A stretch of DNA of 35,548 nt. Source: an uncultured Azospirillum sp. Lineage in GTDB: Bacteria; Pseudomonadota; Alphaproteobacteria; RF32; CAG-239. The DNA lies in assembly GCA_902489795.1 (NCBI GenBank), contig CABUBU010000017.1:1-35548 (forward strand), in the 5' to 3' direction. Both the position numbers and the translations under genes were made by a program. The notes under the pieces are model-generated. The model saw only the letters and a list, made by a program, of their open reading frames with translations. It ran no database searches and was not told the origin of the DNA. The first letter of the stretch is position 1. The number at the start of each line of letters is the position of its first letter. Below, in pieces: positions 15,750 to 23,237 of this stretch.

Positions 15750-15917
15750 ATGAAAAAATCGGAAAAAAAGATAATTATCGAAAACTTTGAGGAAAAATGC
15801 GATTGCCGCGAAGACGACAACTGCGGCTGTTCCTTCCCCAACAACACCCGCTTGGAACCCGAAGCGGAAGCCGTCGGCAAAACCAAAGGCAGCAGCCCGG
15901 TTCCGTCCCGGCAATAA
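15750..15917 (+). CDS. 55-residue cysteine-motif microprotein
   Basis: ATG 15750 has a near-ideal ribosome site (AGGAGG 8 bases upstream) and reads 55 codons to TAA 15917. The protein begins MKKSEKKIIIENFEEKCDC, then REDDNCGCSF, and ends in a Ser/Pro-rich tail. Four cysteines (17, 19, 25, 27) form a compact C-x-C and C-x-C pattern fit for metal binding or redox chemistry; this is inference. The stop codon directly abuts the trxB stop, so the two genes converge with no gap. It follows the greA terminator, so it depends on leaky read-through or on its own unseen promoter. No family recognised. Confidence 0.65.
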   Translation: MKKSEKKIIIENFEEKCDCREDDNCGCSFPNNTRLEPEAEAVGKTKGSSPVPSRQ

Positions 15918-16856
15918 TCATTTTTCCTGCAAAAAGCGCTGTGCTTCCAGAAAAGCCTGACAGCCGGAACCGGCGGCCGTCACCGCCTGCCGGTAAACGG
16001 AATCCTTGACGTCGCCCGCCGCAAACACGCCCGGCACGCTGGTCTGGCAGCTGCCCGGCACGGTCACGATATATCCCTGGTTGTCAAGCACAATCGCGTT
16101 TTTAAAAATTTCGGTGTTCGGTTTGTGGCCGATGGCAATAAACACGCCGGCAACCGCAATGTTTTTGTATTTGTCCGTTTTCAGGTTTTTAACCCTGATT
16201 TCGTTGACGCTTTTCGGATTGTCGCTGCCGATAATGTCGTCGATCACACTGTCCCACTCAACGATGATTTTCGGGTTACTTTTGATGCGTTCCTGCAAAA
16301 CCTTGTCCGCCCGCAGTTCGTCGCGGCGGTGAACCAGCGTGACGCTGCGTGCGATGCCGGCCAGATAAAGCGCTTCTTCCGCCGCCGTATTGCCGCCACC
16401 GACAACCGCCACGTCCTTGTTACGGTAAAAGAAGCCGTCGCAGGTCGCACAGCCGGAAACGCCGAAGCCGCGGAACTTTTCCTCACTTTCCAGTCCCAGC
16501 CAGCGGGCCGAAGCGCCGGTGGCAATGATCACGCTTTCCACCCGGTAGGAGTTGGCTCCTTCAGAGATCAGCACAAACGGGCGGACGGAAAAATCGACCT
16601 CCGAAATCTGGTCGTCGACAATCTCCACGCCGACGTTAACCGCCTGATCATGCATCCGCTGCATCAGTTCGCCACCGTTGATCGGCTCGGGAAAACCGGG
16701 AAAATTTTCCACATCGGTGGTAATCGTCAGTTGTCCGCCTTTTTGCAGCCCGCTGACCAGCACCGGACGCATTCCTGCCCGCGCGGCATAAATGCCCGCG
16801 GTATAGCCGGCCGGACCGGATCCGATAATCAGCACTTTGGTTTTATATTCAGCCAT
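15918..16856 (-). CDS. trxB: Thioredoxin reductase TrxB
   Basis: NADPH-dependent flavoprotein that reduces thioredoxin in the cytoplasm. The 312 residues match the low-molecular-weight bacterial class. The FAD site is IGSGPAGYTAGIYAARAG (residues 11-28). The redox centre is C136-A-T-C139-D in SGCATCDGFFYRN. The NADPH site is VVGGGNTAAEEALYLA. The C-terminal FAD motif is GVFAAGDVKDSVYRQAVTA. AAGGAG lies 6 bases before ATG 16856. It has the typical alphaproteobacterial neighbourhood near greA. Confidence 0.97.
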   Translation of the reverse strand: MAEYKTKVLIIGSGPAGYTAGIYAARAGMRPVLVSGLQKGGQLTITTDVENFPGFPEPINGGELMQRMHDQAVNVGVEIVDDQISEVDFSVRPFVLISEGANSYRVESVIIATGASARWLGLESEEKFRGFGVSGCATCDGFFYRNKDVAVVGGGNTAAEEALYLAGIARSVTLVHRRDELRADKVLQERIKSNPKIIVEWDSVIDDIIGSDNPKSVNEIRVKNLKTDKYKNIAVAGVFIAIGHKPNTEIFKNAIVLDNQGYIVTVPGSCQTSVPGVFAAGDVKDSVYRQAVTAAGSGCQAFLEAQRFLQEK

Positions 16857-16883
16857 TTTTTTCTCCTTAATCTGTTTACCCCT

Positions 16884-16911
16884 AAAATACTATTTTAAAT
16901 TTATCGTTCAA
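16884..16911 (-). promoter_or_regulatory. Possible promoter of trxB
   Basis: On the minus strand TTGAAC (16906-16911), 16 bases, TATTTT (16884-16889), about 27 bases before the trxB start. Weak match. Confidence 0.3.
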
Positions 16912-16989
16912 GGCAAAAAATCAATTATTGCGAAACTCTGTAAAATTCTCCCTTTTTCCGTACGGGAATCTTTCGAACGGCTTTCCCTC

Positions 16990-17017
16990 TTGACTTTTTT
17001 GTCCATTTCCTTATAAT
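16990..17017 (+). promoter_or_regulatory. Strong sigma-70 promoter of the membrane-protein gene at 17051
   Basis: TTGACT (16990-16995), 16-base spacer, perfect TATAAT (17012-17017). The leader to the ATG is about 26 bases. Confidence 0.7.
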
Positions 17018-17050
17018 GATACCCATTGATAATTATTAACCCTTATACTT

Positions 17051-17725
17051 ATGGATAAAAATGCCTTTTTCAGTGTCTCCGACCTGAACACTGACAGAGA
17101 GAAAGCAAACGACTTGTCGGTATACGCCTTCAAAGTCCTGTTCAAAATTTTTGCGGCCGCTTCGCTGGTCATGTGGGCGTTAACGCCCCTCGTCTGTTTC
17201 TTTGACCGGACAACCGACGCCTTACGCGACGTGTTGTGTTTCGTGTCAATAATCAGTTTTCTGATCCTTTTGATCGGCCACAGAAACGTCCGCCGCTGGC
17301 ATTTTCCGCTGCTGCTGACGTTTACCATCGCTTTCGGCGGTTTTACCTGCCTTCTGGCCGGCCCCGCGACACTGGCTTTCACCGTACCGTCCACCGTCGC
17401 CTGCGGCCTTGTGACCCTGCTCTGCCGGCGGAAACGTCAAATGATCCCCCGTGCCGCCTGTTTCGGGATTTCCGTTCTCGCGGCGCTGCTCGTTTTTCCG
17501 GTCGCAACGCACTTTGACAACGGGCTTTTCCTGTCGGTGGCGGCGGCGGTTCATCTGCTGCTATTTACGACGCTGCTCATGATCGCTCTGACGTTTGTTT
17601 CGCGCTGTCCGTCACTGTCTCGAAAACGCGGCCTGTTGTCTAAAACAAACGTCACTTTTCTGGTGGTTGTCCATGTTTTTCTGGCAAACGTCGTTCTGAT
17701 CACTGGCTTTCTCATCGTCGGCTGA
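17051..17725 (+). CDS. Multipass inner-membrane protein, possibly Bax-inhibitor-1/YccA-like
   Basis: 224 residues with about seven hydrophobic segments (near residues 25-50, 62-76, 84-103, 107-125, 135-153, 159-182 and 200-223). A basic cluster CRRKRQM (about 124-130) follows the fourth, and the last segment ends at the C-terminus. Length, segment number and the basic loop after the fourth helix resemble the BI-1/YccA family, but I see no decisive motif, so this is a guess. It has a strong promoter and its own terminator, so it is a single-gene unit. The Shine-Dalgarno is poor. Confidence 0.7.
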   Translation: MDKNAFFSVSDLNTDREKANDLSVYAFKVLFKIFAAASLVMWALTPLVCFFDRTTDALRDVLCFVSIISFLILLIGHRNVRRWHFPLLLTFTIAFGGFTCLLAGPATLAFTVPSTVACGLVTLLCRRKRQMIPRAACFGISVLAALLVFPVATHFDNGLFLSVAAAVHLLLFTTLLMIALTFVSRCPSLSRKRGLLSKTNVTFLVVVHVFLANVVLITGFLIVG

Positions 17726-17744
17726 TGTTGTCCGCCACATTTTC

Positions 17745-17777
17745 GGCTGCCTTCCTCCCGGGACGGCAGCCTTTTTT
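17745..17777 (+). terminator. Intrinsic terminator of the 17051 gene
   Basis: GGCTGCC (17745-17751) pairs with GGCAGCC (17765-17771) and is followed by T6. Confidence 0.75.
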
Positions 17778-17809
17778 ATTCCTTCCACTTTTCGACTCGC
17801 TCTTAAAGA

Positions 17810-17838
17810 TTGATCGACAAATGAATATATGGTATTAT
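17810..17838 (+). promoter_or_regulatory. Promoter of the sugar kinase-transporter operon
   Basis: TTGATC (17810-17815), 17-base spacer, TATTAT (17833-17838). The implied transcription start is about 23 bases before the kinase ATG. Confidence 0.6.
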
Positions 17839-17842
17839 ATCG

Positions 17843-17858
17843 GCATATATATTTATGC
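17843..17858. promoter_or_regulatory. Possible operator at the kinase transcription start
   Basis: GCATATATATTTATGC is an imperfect palindrome (GCATA/TATGC arms) lying between the -10 and the ribosome site. A repressor bound here would block the promoter; no regulator gene is present nearby. Confidence 0.25.
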
Positions 17859-17867
17859 GGGAGACAT

Positions 17868-18752
17868 ATGGCCATGATCGAAAAAAAGAAACCCGTCGTC
17901 GTCGGAATCGGAGAAATCCTGTGGGACATGCTCCCCGGCGGCAGACGCGCCGGCGGCGCGCCGATCAATTTCGTTTACCACGCCGCGGCCATGGGCGCCG
18001 AAGGCTATGCGGTCAGCGCGGTCGGCAATGATCCGGACGGCAACGAAATATTGCGTGAATTAAACAAAAACGGTATTGCACACTTCATCGCCCGGGTTCC
18101 CCGCCCGACCGGAAAGGTTTTGGTCGAACTCAAAAACGGCATCCCCTCCTACACCATTGTCGAAGACGTCGCCTGGGACTACATTCCGTGCGAACGCCGG
18201 GCTTTGGAAATCGTCCGCCGCGCAGACGCCGTCTGTTACGGAACTCTCGCTTCAAGAACCCCTGTCAGCCGCCGAAGCGTCGTCCGCCTGCTTGAACAGG
18301 CGCCGTCCTCGGCTCTCAAATTCTTTGACGTCAACCTGCGCGGACGCTATTACGATGCCGGGCTGATCCGCGAATTTCTGAATTACGCCGACGTTTTTAA
18401 AATCAACGACGACGAAATACTTACCGTCCGCCGGCTGTTTTCCCTTGCCGGTTCCGACGAGGAGGTCTGCCGCACCCTGCTGGCAGAATACGGACTGCGT
18501 TATCTGATTTTTACCGCCGGCGAAAACTACAGCGTCATTTACTCGCCGCAGGCCCGTTCATACCTGCCCACGCCCAAAGTCGAAGTCGTCGACACCGTCG
18601 GCGCCGGCGACGCCTTTTCCGGCGCTTTCGTTTACGGAATCCTGACCGGCAAAACGATGGAACAGGCTCATCGCGACGCCGTCCGCGTTTCCGCCTTCGT
18701 TTGTACCCGCCCCGGCGCCTGGCCCGCATACACCCCGGATTTGAAAGGATAG
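17868..18752 (+). CDS. PfkB-family sugar kinase, probably fructokinase
   Basis: 294-residue ribokinase/PfkB-fold kinase that would phosphorylate an imported hexose with ATP. N-terminal motif GEILWDMLPGG, substrate block RAGGAPINFVYHAAAMGA, and the C-terminal PfkB signature VDTVGAGDAFSGAFVYG, whose Asp is the catalytic base. The run GGAPINFVYH is typical of bacterial fructokinases, but the sugar cannot be fixed from sequence alone. ATG 17868 is chosen because GGGAG lies 6 bases upstream; a longer frame would start before the promoter -10. A sugar transporter follows after 4 bases, so uptake and first phosphorylation are coupled in one operon. Confidence 0.9.
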   Translation: MAMIEKKKPVVVGIGEILWDMLPGGRRAGGAPINFVYHAAAMGAEGYAVSAVGNDPDGNEILRELNKNGIAHFIARVPRPTGKVLVELKNGIPSYTIVEDVAWDYIPCERRALEIVRRADAVCYGTLASRTPVSRRSVVRLLEQAPSSALKFFDVNLRGRYYDAGLIREFLNYADVFKINDDEILTVRRLFSLAGSDEEVCRTLLAEYGLRYLIFTAGENYSVIYSPQARSYLPTPKVEVVDTVGAGDAFSGAFVYGILTGKTMEQAHRDAVRVSAFVCTRPGAWPAYTPDLKG

Positions 18753-18756
18753 AAAA

Positions 18757-19938
18757 ATGGAAAAAAGATCTCACATACTGCTGAAGCTCGTTCCGATCAT
18801 GCTCGCCTTTTTCGCCATGGGCTTCGTCGATTTAGTCGGCATTGCCACCAACTATGTCAAAAAAGACTTTGAACTCTCGGACTCGGTCGCCAACCTCTTC
18901 ACTTCAATGGTTTTCTTCTGGTTTCTTGTCTGCTCGGTGCCGACCGGCATGCTGATGAACAAGATCGGCCGGCGCAAAACCGTGGTTCTCAGCCTGGTGC
19001 TCACCTCCGTCGCGCTGATTATTCCGCTCATTGACTACAACCTGCCGCTGATTCTCATATCTTTCTCGCTGCTCGGCATCAGCAACGCCGTCATGCAGGT
19101 GTCGCTCAACCCCCTGCTGTCCAACATCGTCAGCGACAAACGCCTGTCTTCGGCCCTCACCTTCGGCCAGTTTGTCAAAGCCATCGCCGCTTTCACGGCG
19201 CCGATCATCGCCGCTTGGGGTGCACTGCATTTCAACAACTGGCGGCTTTTGTTCGCTGTTTATCTGGTTGAGGGCGTCATTGCCGCGGCGGCGCTATCGT
19301 TTGAAAAGATCAAAGAAGAAGAAACGACCGGACGCGCCTCTACCTTCAAAGAATGCTTTTCGCTTTTGGGCGACACCACCGTCCTGCTCTGCTTCATCGG
19401 CATCGTCTGCCACGTGGGCATAGACGTCGGCACCAACGTTTCCGCACCGCGGATTATCATGGACAAGCTCGGACTGAGCCTGACCGAAGCGGGCTACGCC
19501 ACCAGCGTTTATTTTCTGTTCAGAACGATGGGCTGCCTGGCCGGCACCTTCATTCTCGCCAACTTTTCCACCCGCCGTTTCTATGCCGTCAGCATCTTTC
19601 TTCTGACCGCCGGCATGCTCGGTCTGCTGCTTTTCCGAAGTTCGGCCGCGCTCTATGCCTGTATCGCCCTGATCGGCTTTAACAACGCCAACCTGTTCCC
19701 GATCATGTTCTCGCAGGCGATTTTGCACTTGCCGGAAAAGAAAAACGAAATTTCGGGACTGATGATCATGGGCATTTTCGGCGGCGCCGTATTTCCGCTG
19801 CTGATGGGCTTTGCCTCCGATCTGTTCGGTTCGCAGAACGGCGCGGTTGCAATAATGGGACTCGGCGTTGTCTATCTCTTAAGCGTTGTCCGCAAAGTAC
19901 GCGACACCACCCGGAGTCGAAATGACAAAAACGGCTAA
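18757..19938 (+). CDS. FucP-like MFS sugar transporter
   Basis: 393 residues with about 12 hydrophobic segments and the MFS loop motif GMLMNKIGRRKTVV after the second helix. The spacing NAVMQVSLNPLLSNIV and GFNNANLFPIMFSQAI is characteristic of the FHS (fucose/glucose/galactose permease, FucP) branch, which imports sugar by proton symport. It starts 4 bases after the kinase with AAGGA before the ATG. The kinase partner suggests an unphosphorylated hexose such as fructose as substrate. This kinase plus FHS-transporter pair resembles fructose loci of Bacteroidetes; whether it was transferred is untested. Confidence 0.9.
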   Translation: MEKRSHILLKLVPIMLAFFAMGFVDLVGIATNYVKKDFELSDSVANLFTSMVFFWFLVCSVPTGMLMNKIGRRKTVVLSLVLTSVALIIPLIDYNLPLILISFSLLGISNAVMQVSLNPLLSNIVSDKRLSSALTFGQFVKAIAAFTAPIIAAWGALHFNNWRLLFAVYLVEGVIAAAALSFEKIKEEETTGRASTFKECFSLLGDTTVLLCFIGIVCHVGIDVGTNVSAPRIIMDKLGLSLTEAGYATSVYFLFRTMGCLAGTFILANFSTRRFYAVSIFLLTAGMLGLLLFRSSAALYACIALIGFNNANLFPIMFSQAILHLPEKKNEISGLMIMGIFGGAVFPLLMGFASDLFGSQNGAVAIMGLGVVYLLSVVRKVRDTTRSRNDKNG

Positions 19939-20257
19939 AATCATCTGGGCAACGGCCGGCATCCTCGGTGCCGTTTCCCTCTTCTTCAACTTCCGCGAAA
20001 TTCCGCAGGAGACGCCGCCTCCGTTGAAAAACGGAGAATTTCTCTGTCCGCCGGACAAACAGGCAGCAGCCGATAGGCTGAAACCTTCGCGCCACATGGC
20101 GGAAGAAATCGGCGACTATGCCCGTCTGATTGAAAACGCCCCTTCTCCGACCGAAGCCTGGCGGCTGACCGAAGAAGCCCGAAAAAAAGCGGAAGCATAC
20201 AACCGCCGGGTCAGAGCCTATAACGACTACCTGCAGCAAAACTGCAGCGGCCGCTGA
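19922..20257 (+). CDS. Small membrane-anchored periplasmic protein, unknown
   Basis: ATG 19922 lies inside the 3' end of the transporter gene (17-base overlap), with GGAG 7 bases upstream. The 111-residue product has one N-terminal hydrophobic segment (AKIIWATAGILGAVSLFF, residues 5-22). A polar, helical remainder follows (about 70-105, rich in Glu, Arg and Ala) with two cysteines (42 and 108). The likely topology is an anchor with a periplasmic domain. Overlap with the transporter implies co-translation. No family recognised; a role in sugar uptake is only guilt by association. Confidence 0.6.
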   Translation: MTKTAKIIWATAGILGAVSLFFNFREIPQETPPPLKNGEFLCPPDKQAAADRLKPSRHMAEEIGDYARLIENAPSPTEAWRLTEEARKKAEAYNRRVRAYNDYLQQNCSGR

Positions 20258-20271
20258 TATGACCGCCGCAA

Positions 20272-20538
20272 TCAGTCCTTCTTCTTGTATTTTACGATCA
20301 TAAACAAAATTGTGCCGGCAAAATAAAGCGAAATCAGGTTAAACAGAATCATCTGCACCGAATGCAGATAAATGCCGTAAAAAACCCAGCAGACCATGCC
20401 CGTGCAGTAAATAACATAGCTCGTCAGTGACAGCTCCTGTACGTTTTTGCTTCTGATCGTCCGCAAAGTCTGCGGCAGAAAACAGGTGGCTATGCATATG
20501 CCCGCAATATAGCCGGCAATTTCGGCCAATATATTCAT
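20272..20538 (-). CDS. SemiSWEET sugar transporter
   Basis: 88 residues with three membrane helices (about 5-20, 41-60, 62-80), the size of bacterial SemiSWEETs, which work as dimers and let sugars equilibrate across the inner membrane. The PQ-loop motif is in TCFLPQTLRTIRSKN of the first helix; the following VQELSLTSYVIYCTG and WVFYGIYLHSVQMILFN are also typical. It converges on the sugar kinase/transporter operon, giving a small sugar-uptake neighbourhood. It has its own promoter. Confidence 0.9.
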   Translation of the reverse strand: MNILAEIAGYIAGICIATCFLPQTLRTIRSKNVQELSLTSYVIYCTGMVCWVFYGIYLHSVQMILFNLISLYFAGTILFMIVKYKKKD

Positions 20539-20577
20539 TTTGTTTGCCTTTCTAAAAAAAGAGAATCTCTGTCCGTT

Positions 20578-20606
20578 CTTATAACAGCATGTCCGCTTAT
20601 TTGCAA
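20578..20606 (-). promoter_or_regulatory. Promoter of the SemiSWEET gene
   Basis: On the minus strand TTGCAA (20601-20606), 17 bases, TATAAG (20578-20583). Leader about 33 bases. Confidence 0.5.
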
Positions 20607-20612
20607 CCCGTT

Positions 20613-20641
20613 CGGCTTTTGCCGGCTAAAAGCCGTTTTTC
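20613..20641 (+). terminator. Terminator-like stem upstream of tRNA-Arg
   Basis: CGGCTTTT (20613-20620) pairs with AAAAGCCG (20628-20635), then T5. It would shield the tRNA from transcription entering on the plus strand. Confidence 0.5.
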
Positions 20642-20653
20642 TCAAATATCTTG

Positions 20654-20682
20654 TTGACAAGCGGTAAAAAATGTGCAATTTA
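20654..20682 (+). promoter_or_regulatory. Promoter of tRNA-Arg
   Basis: A perfect TTGACA (20654-20659), 17 bases, weak -10 AATTTA (20677-20682). It is 25 bases before the mature tRNA 5' end. Confidence 0.5.
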
Positions 20683-20707
20683 CATACCTGAAAATCGTTT
20701 TTGAGAT

Positions 20708-20784
20708 GCGCTCCTAGCTCAGCAGGATAGAGCAACAGCCTTCTAAGCTGTGGGTCGGGCGTTCGAATCGCCCGGAGCGCGCCA
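20708..20784 (+). tRNA. tRNA-Arg(TCT)
   Basis: Full cloverleaf: acceptor GCGCTCC/GGAGCGC, D stem GCTC/GAGC, anticodon stem ACAGC/GCTGT with loop CTTCTAA (anticodon TCT at 20742-20744), T stem GGGCG/CGCCC with loop TTCGAAT, discriminator G and an encoded CCA (20782-20784). It reads AGA and AGG codons. Confidence 0.97.
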
Positions 20785-20790
20785 GTTTGA

Positions 20791-20818
20791 AAAACCCCGG
20801 ATTTCTCCGGGGTTTTTT
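20791..20818 (+). terminator. Terminator of tRNA-Arg
   Basis: AAAACCCCGGA (20791-20801) pairs with TCCGGGGTTTT (20806-20816); the T-run continues. It lies 7 bases after the CCA. Confidence 0.85.
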
Positions 20819-20917
20819 GTATCCAGAAAACCACGCGTTAGGCACGTGGCTGCAATCAGACCGTCATGCGCCCATATGGCGTTCGCTGCACCGTCAGGGT
20901 TATACCCATATGTAAAG

Positions 20918-20948
20918 ACCCCCACGTAAAACGTGGGGGTTCCTTTTT
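20918..20948. terminator. Hairpin ending the polysaccharide operon
   Basis: ACCCCCACGT (20918-20927) pairs with ACGTGGGGGT (20931-20940), loop AAA, then TCCTTTTT on the plus strand. It stands about 75 bases beyond the last glycosyltransferase on the minus strand. The preceding 80 bases hold three more small dyads (CCACG/CGTGG, CGCC/GGCG, GGGT/ACCC), so it could also be the end of a small IS200/IS605-type remnant. Confidence 0.5.
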
Positions 20949-21020
20949 GTATGTCCGTACACGGCTTTCCCGCGGTAAGAACAAGAAGGGAAACGCGGTA
21001 CTTCCCTTTTCTGCGGCTTT

Positions 21021-22088
21021 TCAGCCCGCCTTTTTCAGGATTTTTTTCATCCGCAGCTGGCTGCGAACCGTTTTTTCTTCCTTTTTCAGCATTTTTTTGC
21101 GCCGGCCGACGGTTATCCCCGACAACAGCATATATTTCAGCAGCTTTCCCCAGCCTGCCTCTTCCAGCCCTGCCCGCGGTGCGGAAAATATTTTGCCGCG
21201 CCGGACGGCAAACAGACAGTCCAGTTGCCGGGCATTCATCTCGTCAGTCATTTTCCGCAATTCGTCTGCGGTAAACAAATCGAAAAACATCATTCCCGTC
21301 TGCCGGCGGTAAAAATCGGAAACAGCCGCCAGGTTGGCTTCCAGCAGCCCTTTTCTTTGCAAAAAATCATAAACGAAATTGCACACCCTGTAACGGTCAT
21401 ACTTGTTCTTCGGCTTCTTGTTAAAATAATTGCTCATGATCGAATTGACGCGGATCCTGTAATTATACAGACGTTCCGACAGGAAATACACGTCTTTTGC
21501 AAACAGGGAATAAAGCATCCAGAAAGTGTCGTCATCATGCTCGCAGCCTTCGGGAAAGCATATTCCGTAACGCTCAATCAGCTCTTTTGCAAAAATTTTG
21601 TTCCACAGAACCACGCTCATCTTCACCCGCAGTTCGTCGTCAAGAACGTGCATTCCAGTATACGGAGCATTATAAAAACTCTCCGAAACGGTATGCTGGC
21701 GCGCCTTGGTGTCCACTTCCTCTATCTCTACCCGACAGCGGCAGACGGCGACGTCTGGCCGCTTTTCCGTCATTGTCCGCAGCATCCGTTCGCAGCAGTC
21801 CGGCCGATAACTGTCGTCCGCGTCGCAAAACATGACATAGCGTCCGCCGGCGTTTTTCAACCCGAGATTGCGGGCAACCGCCGGCCCGGCGTTTGCCTGC
21901 GAGAAAACGCGGATACGCGGGTCTTTTCCGGCATATTCCGCCAAAATGCTTCCGCTGCCATCCGTTGAACCGTCGTCCACGCATAAAACTTCAATGTCGC
22001 CGAAGGTCTGTGCGCATAAAGCGTCCAGACAGCCAGCAATGTATTTTTCCGCATTGTAAACCGGAATAATCACGGAAATTTCCGCCAT
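21021..22088 (-). CDS. Family 2 glycosyltransferase with basic C-terminal tail
   Basis: 355 residues. The GT-A fold starts at once: SVIIPVYNAEKYIAGCLDAL (5-24), then CVDDGSTDGSGS with the nucleotide-binding Asp pair (38-39), QANAGPAVARNLGLKNAGG, and the metal-binding FCDADDSY at about residue 90. Acceptor recognition is in the variable middle; CFPEGCEHDDDTFWMLYSLF is typical of capsule and LPS transferases. Residues 316-355 are strongly basic (LLKYMLLSGITVGRRKK and onward), resembling the tails of the two neighbouring GT8 proteins. ATG 22088 is preferred to one 7 codons earlier because GGGAGA lies 7 bases before it. It is the last gene of the operon. The sugar is unknown. Confidence 0.93.
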   Translation of the reverse strand: MAEISVIIPVYNAEKYIAGCLDALCAQTFGDIEVLCVDDGSTDGSGSILAEYAGKDPRIRVFSQANAGPAVARNLGLKNAGGRYVMFCDADDSYRPDCCERMLRTMTEKRPDVAVCRCRVEIEEVDTKARQHTVSESFYNAPYTGMHVLDDELRVKMSVVLWNKIFAKELIERYGICFPEGCEHDDDTFWMLYSLFAKDVYFLSERLYNYRIRVNSIMSNYFNKKPKNKYDRYRVCNFVYDFLQRKGLLEANLAAVSDFYRRQTGMMFFDLFTADELRKMTDEMNARQLDCLFAVRRGKIFSAPRAGLEEAGWGKLLKYMLLSGITVGRRKKMLKKEEKTVRSQLRMKKILKKAG

Positions 22089-22160
22089 CGGCACTTCTCC
22101 CAAAAACAAGTCACCGTTTGAGAATATGTTCTTTTTTTCTTAAAATAAAGCTTTTTTCCC

Positions 22161-23237
22161 TCAGAAATCAGCCGCTTTCTTTTCCTCTTCCTGCATACGG
22201 TAGCAGTTTTTAATCCGCTTCACTTCCCGTTTCAGTTCTTTTCGCTTCTGCCGGCAGGAAATCCGCTTTTTGCCGAACAGTATCTTTGACAGCAGTTTGT
22301 ATTTGGCATATTTCAGCTTGGTTAGCAGATAATCGTCGACATAACCGATTTTTTCTCTGACCGCCGGCACTTCCCTGATCACCGGCTGAACCTGCTGTTG
22401 CGGCTGGAAAAGCCCCTTTTGCAGAATTTCTTCGTAAAAAGGCGTCTGCCTGGCATATTTCCAAAAATAATCGCTCAGTGCAATTCCCGGATATTTCCAG
22501 GGCTTTTCCCTCCCCGCCCAATGAATGATTTTAGGATTTTTCAAAATAAATTTCTGCACTTCCGGCGGATAAAACAAATCAAGGCAGCCGACGAACAGGT
22601 TCCACTGATGGTCAATTTCCAAAACATGGTCTTTCAGAGCAATGTTCAGCAGATCCTGATCGGGAAAACGCAAAACCCCGGCAAAATCCGACAGACCGTC
22701 AAATATTTTCTTTTCCACCCCGTTTTCTCTCCAGGCTTTCAGATTAATCAGGCAAACGCCGGTATTATAATATTGTTTCAGTCCGACGGCAGACATAAAA
22801 CCATCGTTGCAGCCGCCGTACGACGGAGCATCGACGGCGCACGCCGCGTAATAACCGTCAATGTTCGTGTTGTATAAATTCCACAGCGAGGAAACAGCGA
22901 CCAGATCACAGTCCAGACACAATATCTTGTCCAATTCCGGCTTAAGCGAGGAAATCCGCAGACGAAAATTCGTTTCCTGACTGACATGGGCGTTGGAATT
23001 TTCCGGGATCTGCGGAATGTCGCCCGCAGACAGCGAAATATACTCGATATAAAAGTCCCTGACCGATTTCAGGCTTTCCAGTTTTCTTTTGCTGTCTTCA
23101 CCGATCCCGCTGTTAATAATGTAAAAACGAAATTCCTCGCCGTCTTCCGCATTATCCAGAATGGATCGCATGGCAACAGTCAGATACTTCATGTATGCCT
23201 CATTGACGGTAAAACTGATATTCATACTTTTCAACAT
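22161..23237 (-). CDS. Family 8 glycosyltransferase with basic C-terminal tail
   Basis: 358 residues of the GT8 fold (LPS galactosyl/glucosyl-transferase type). Seen: ISFTVNEAYMKYLTVAMRSI (7-26), the metal-binding D109-C-D111 in ILCLDCDLVAV, YYNTGVCLINLKAWRENG, DQDLLNIAL, and the second metal/UDP motif IIHWAGREKPWKYPG. Residues 307-358 form a Lys/Arg-rich tail beginning KLKYAKYKLLSKILFGKK. ATG 23237 overlaps the upstream gene by 7 bases with GGGAG 8 bases before it, so the two are translationally coupled. It probably adds a hexose from UDP-sugar to a growing surface glycan. Confidence 0.92.
   Translation of the reverse strand: MLKSMNISFTVNEAYMKYLTVAMRSILDNAEDGEEFRFYIINSGIGEDSKRKLESLKSVRDFYIEYISLSAGDIPQIPENSNAHVSQETNFRLRISSLKPELDKILCLDCDLVAVSSLWNLYNTNIDGYYAACAVDAPSYGGCNDGFMSAVGLKQYYNTGVCLINLKAWRENGVEKKIFDGLSDFAGVLRFPDQDLLNIALKDHVLEIDHQWNLFVGCLDLFYPPEVQKFILKNPKIIHWAGREKPWKYPGIALSDYFWKYARQTPFYEEILQKGLFQPQQQVQPVIREVPAVREKIGYVDDYLLTKLKYAKYKLLSKILFGKKRISCRQKRKELKREVKRIKNCYRMQEEEKKAADF

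Noticed and set aside
20743..20925. Minus-strand 60-codon frame over tRNA-Arg and its flank
   Set aside because: It overlaps the tRNA and its terminator; such frames are a known by-product of tRNA sequence.
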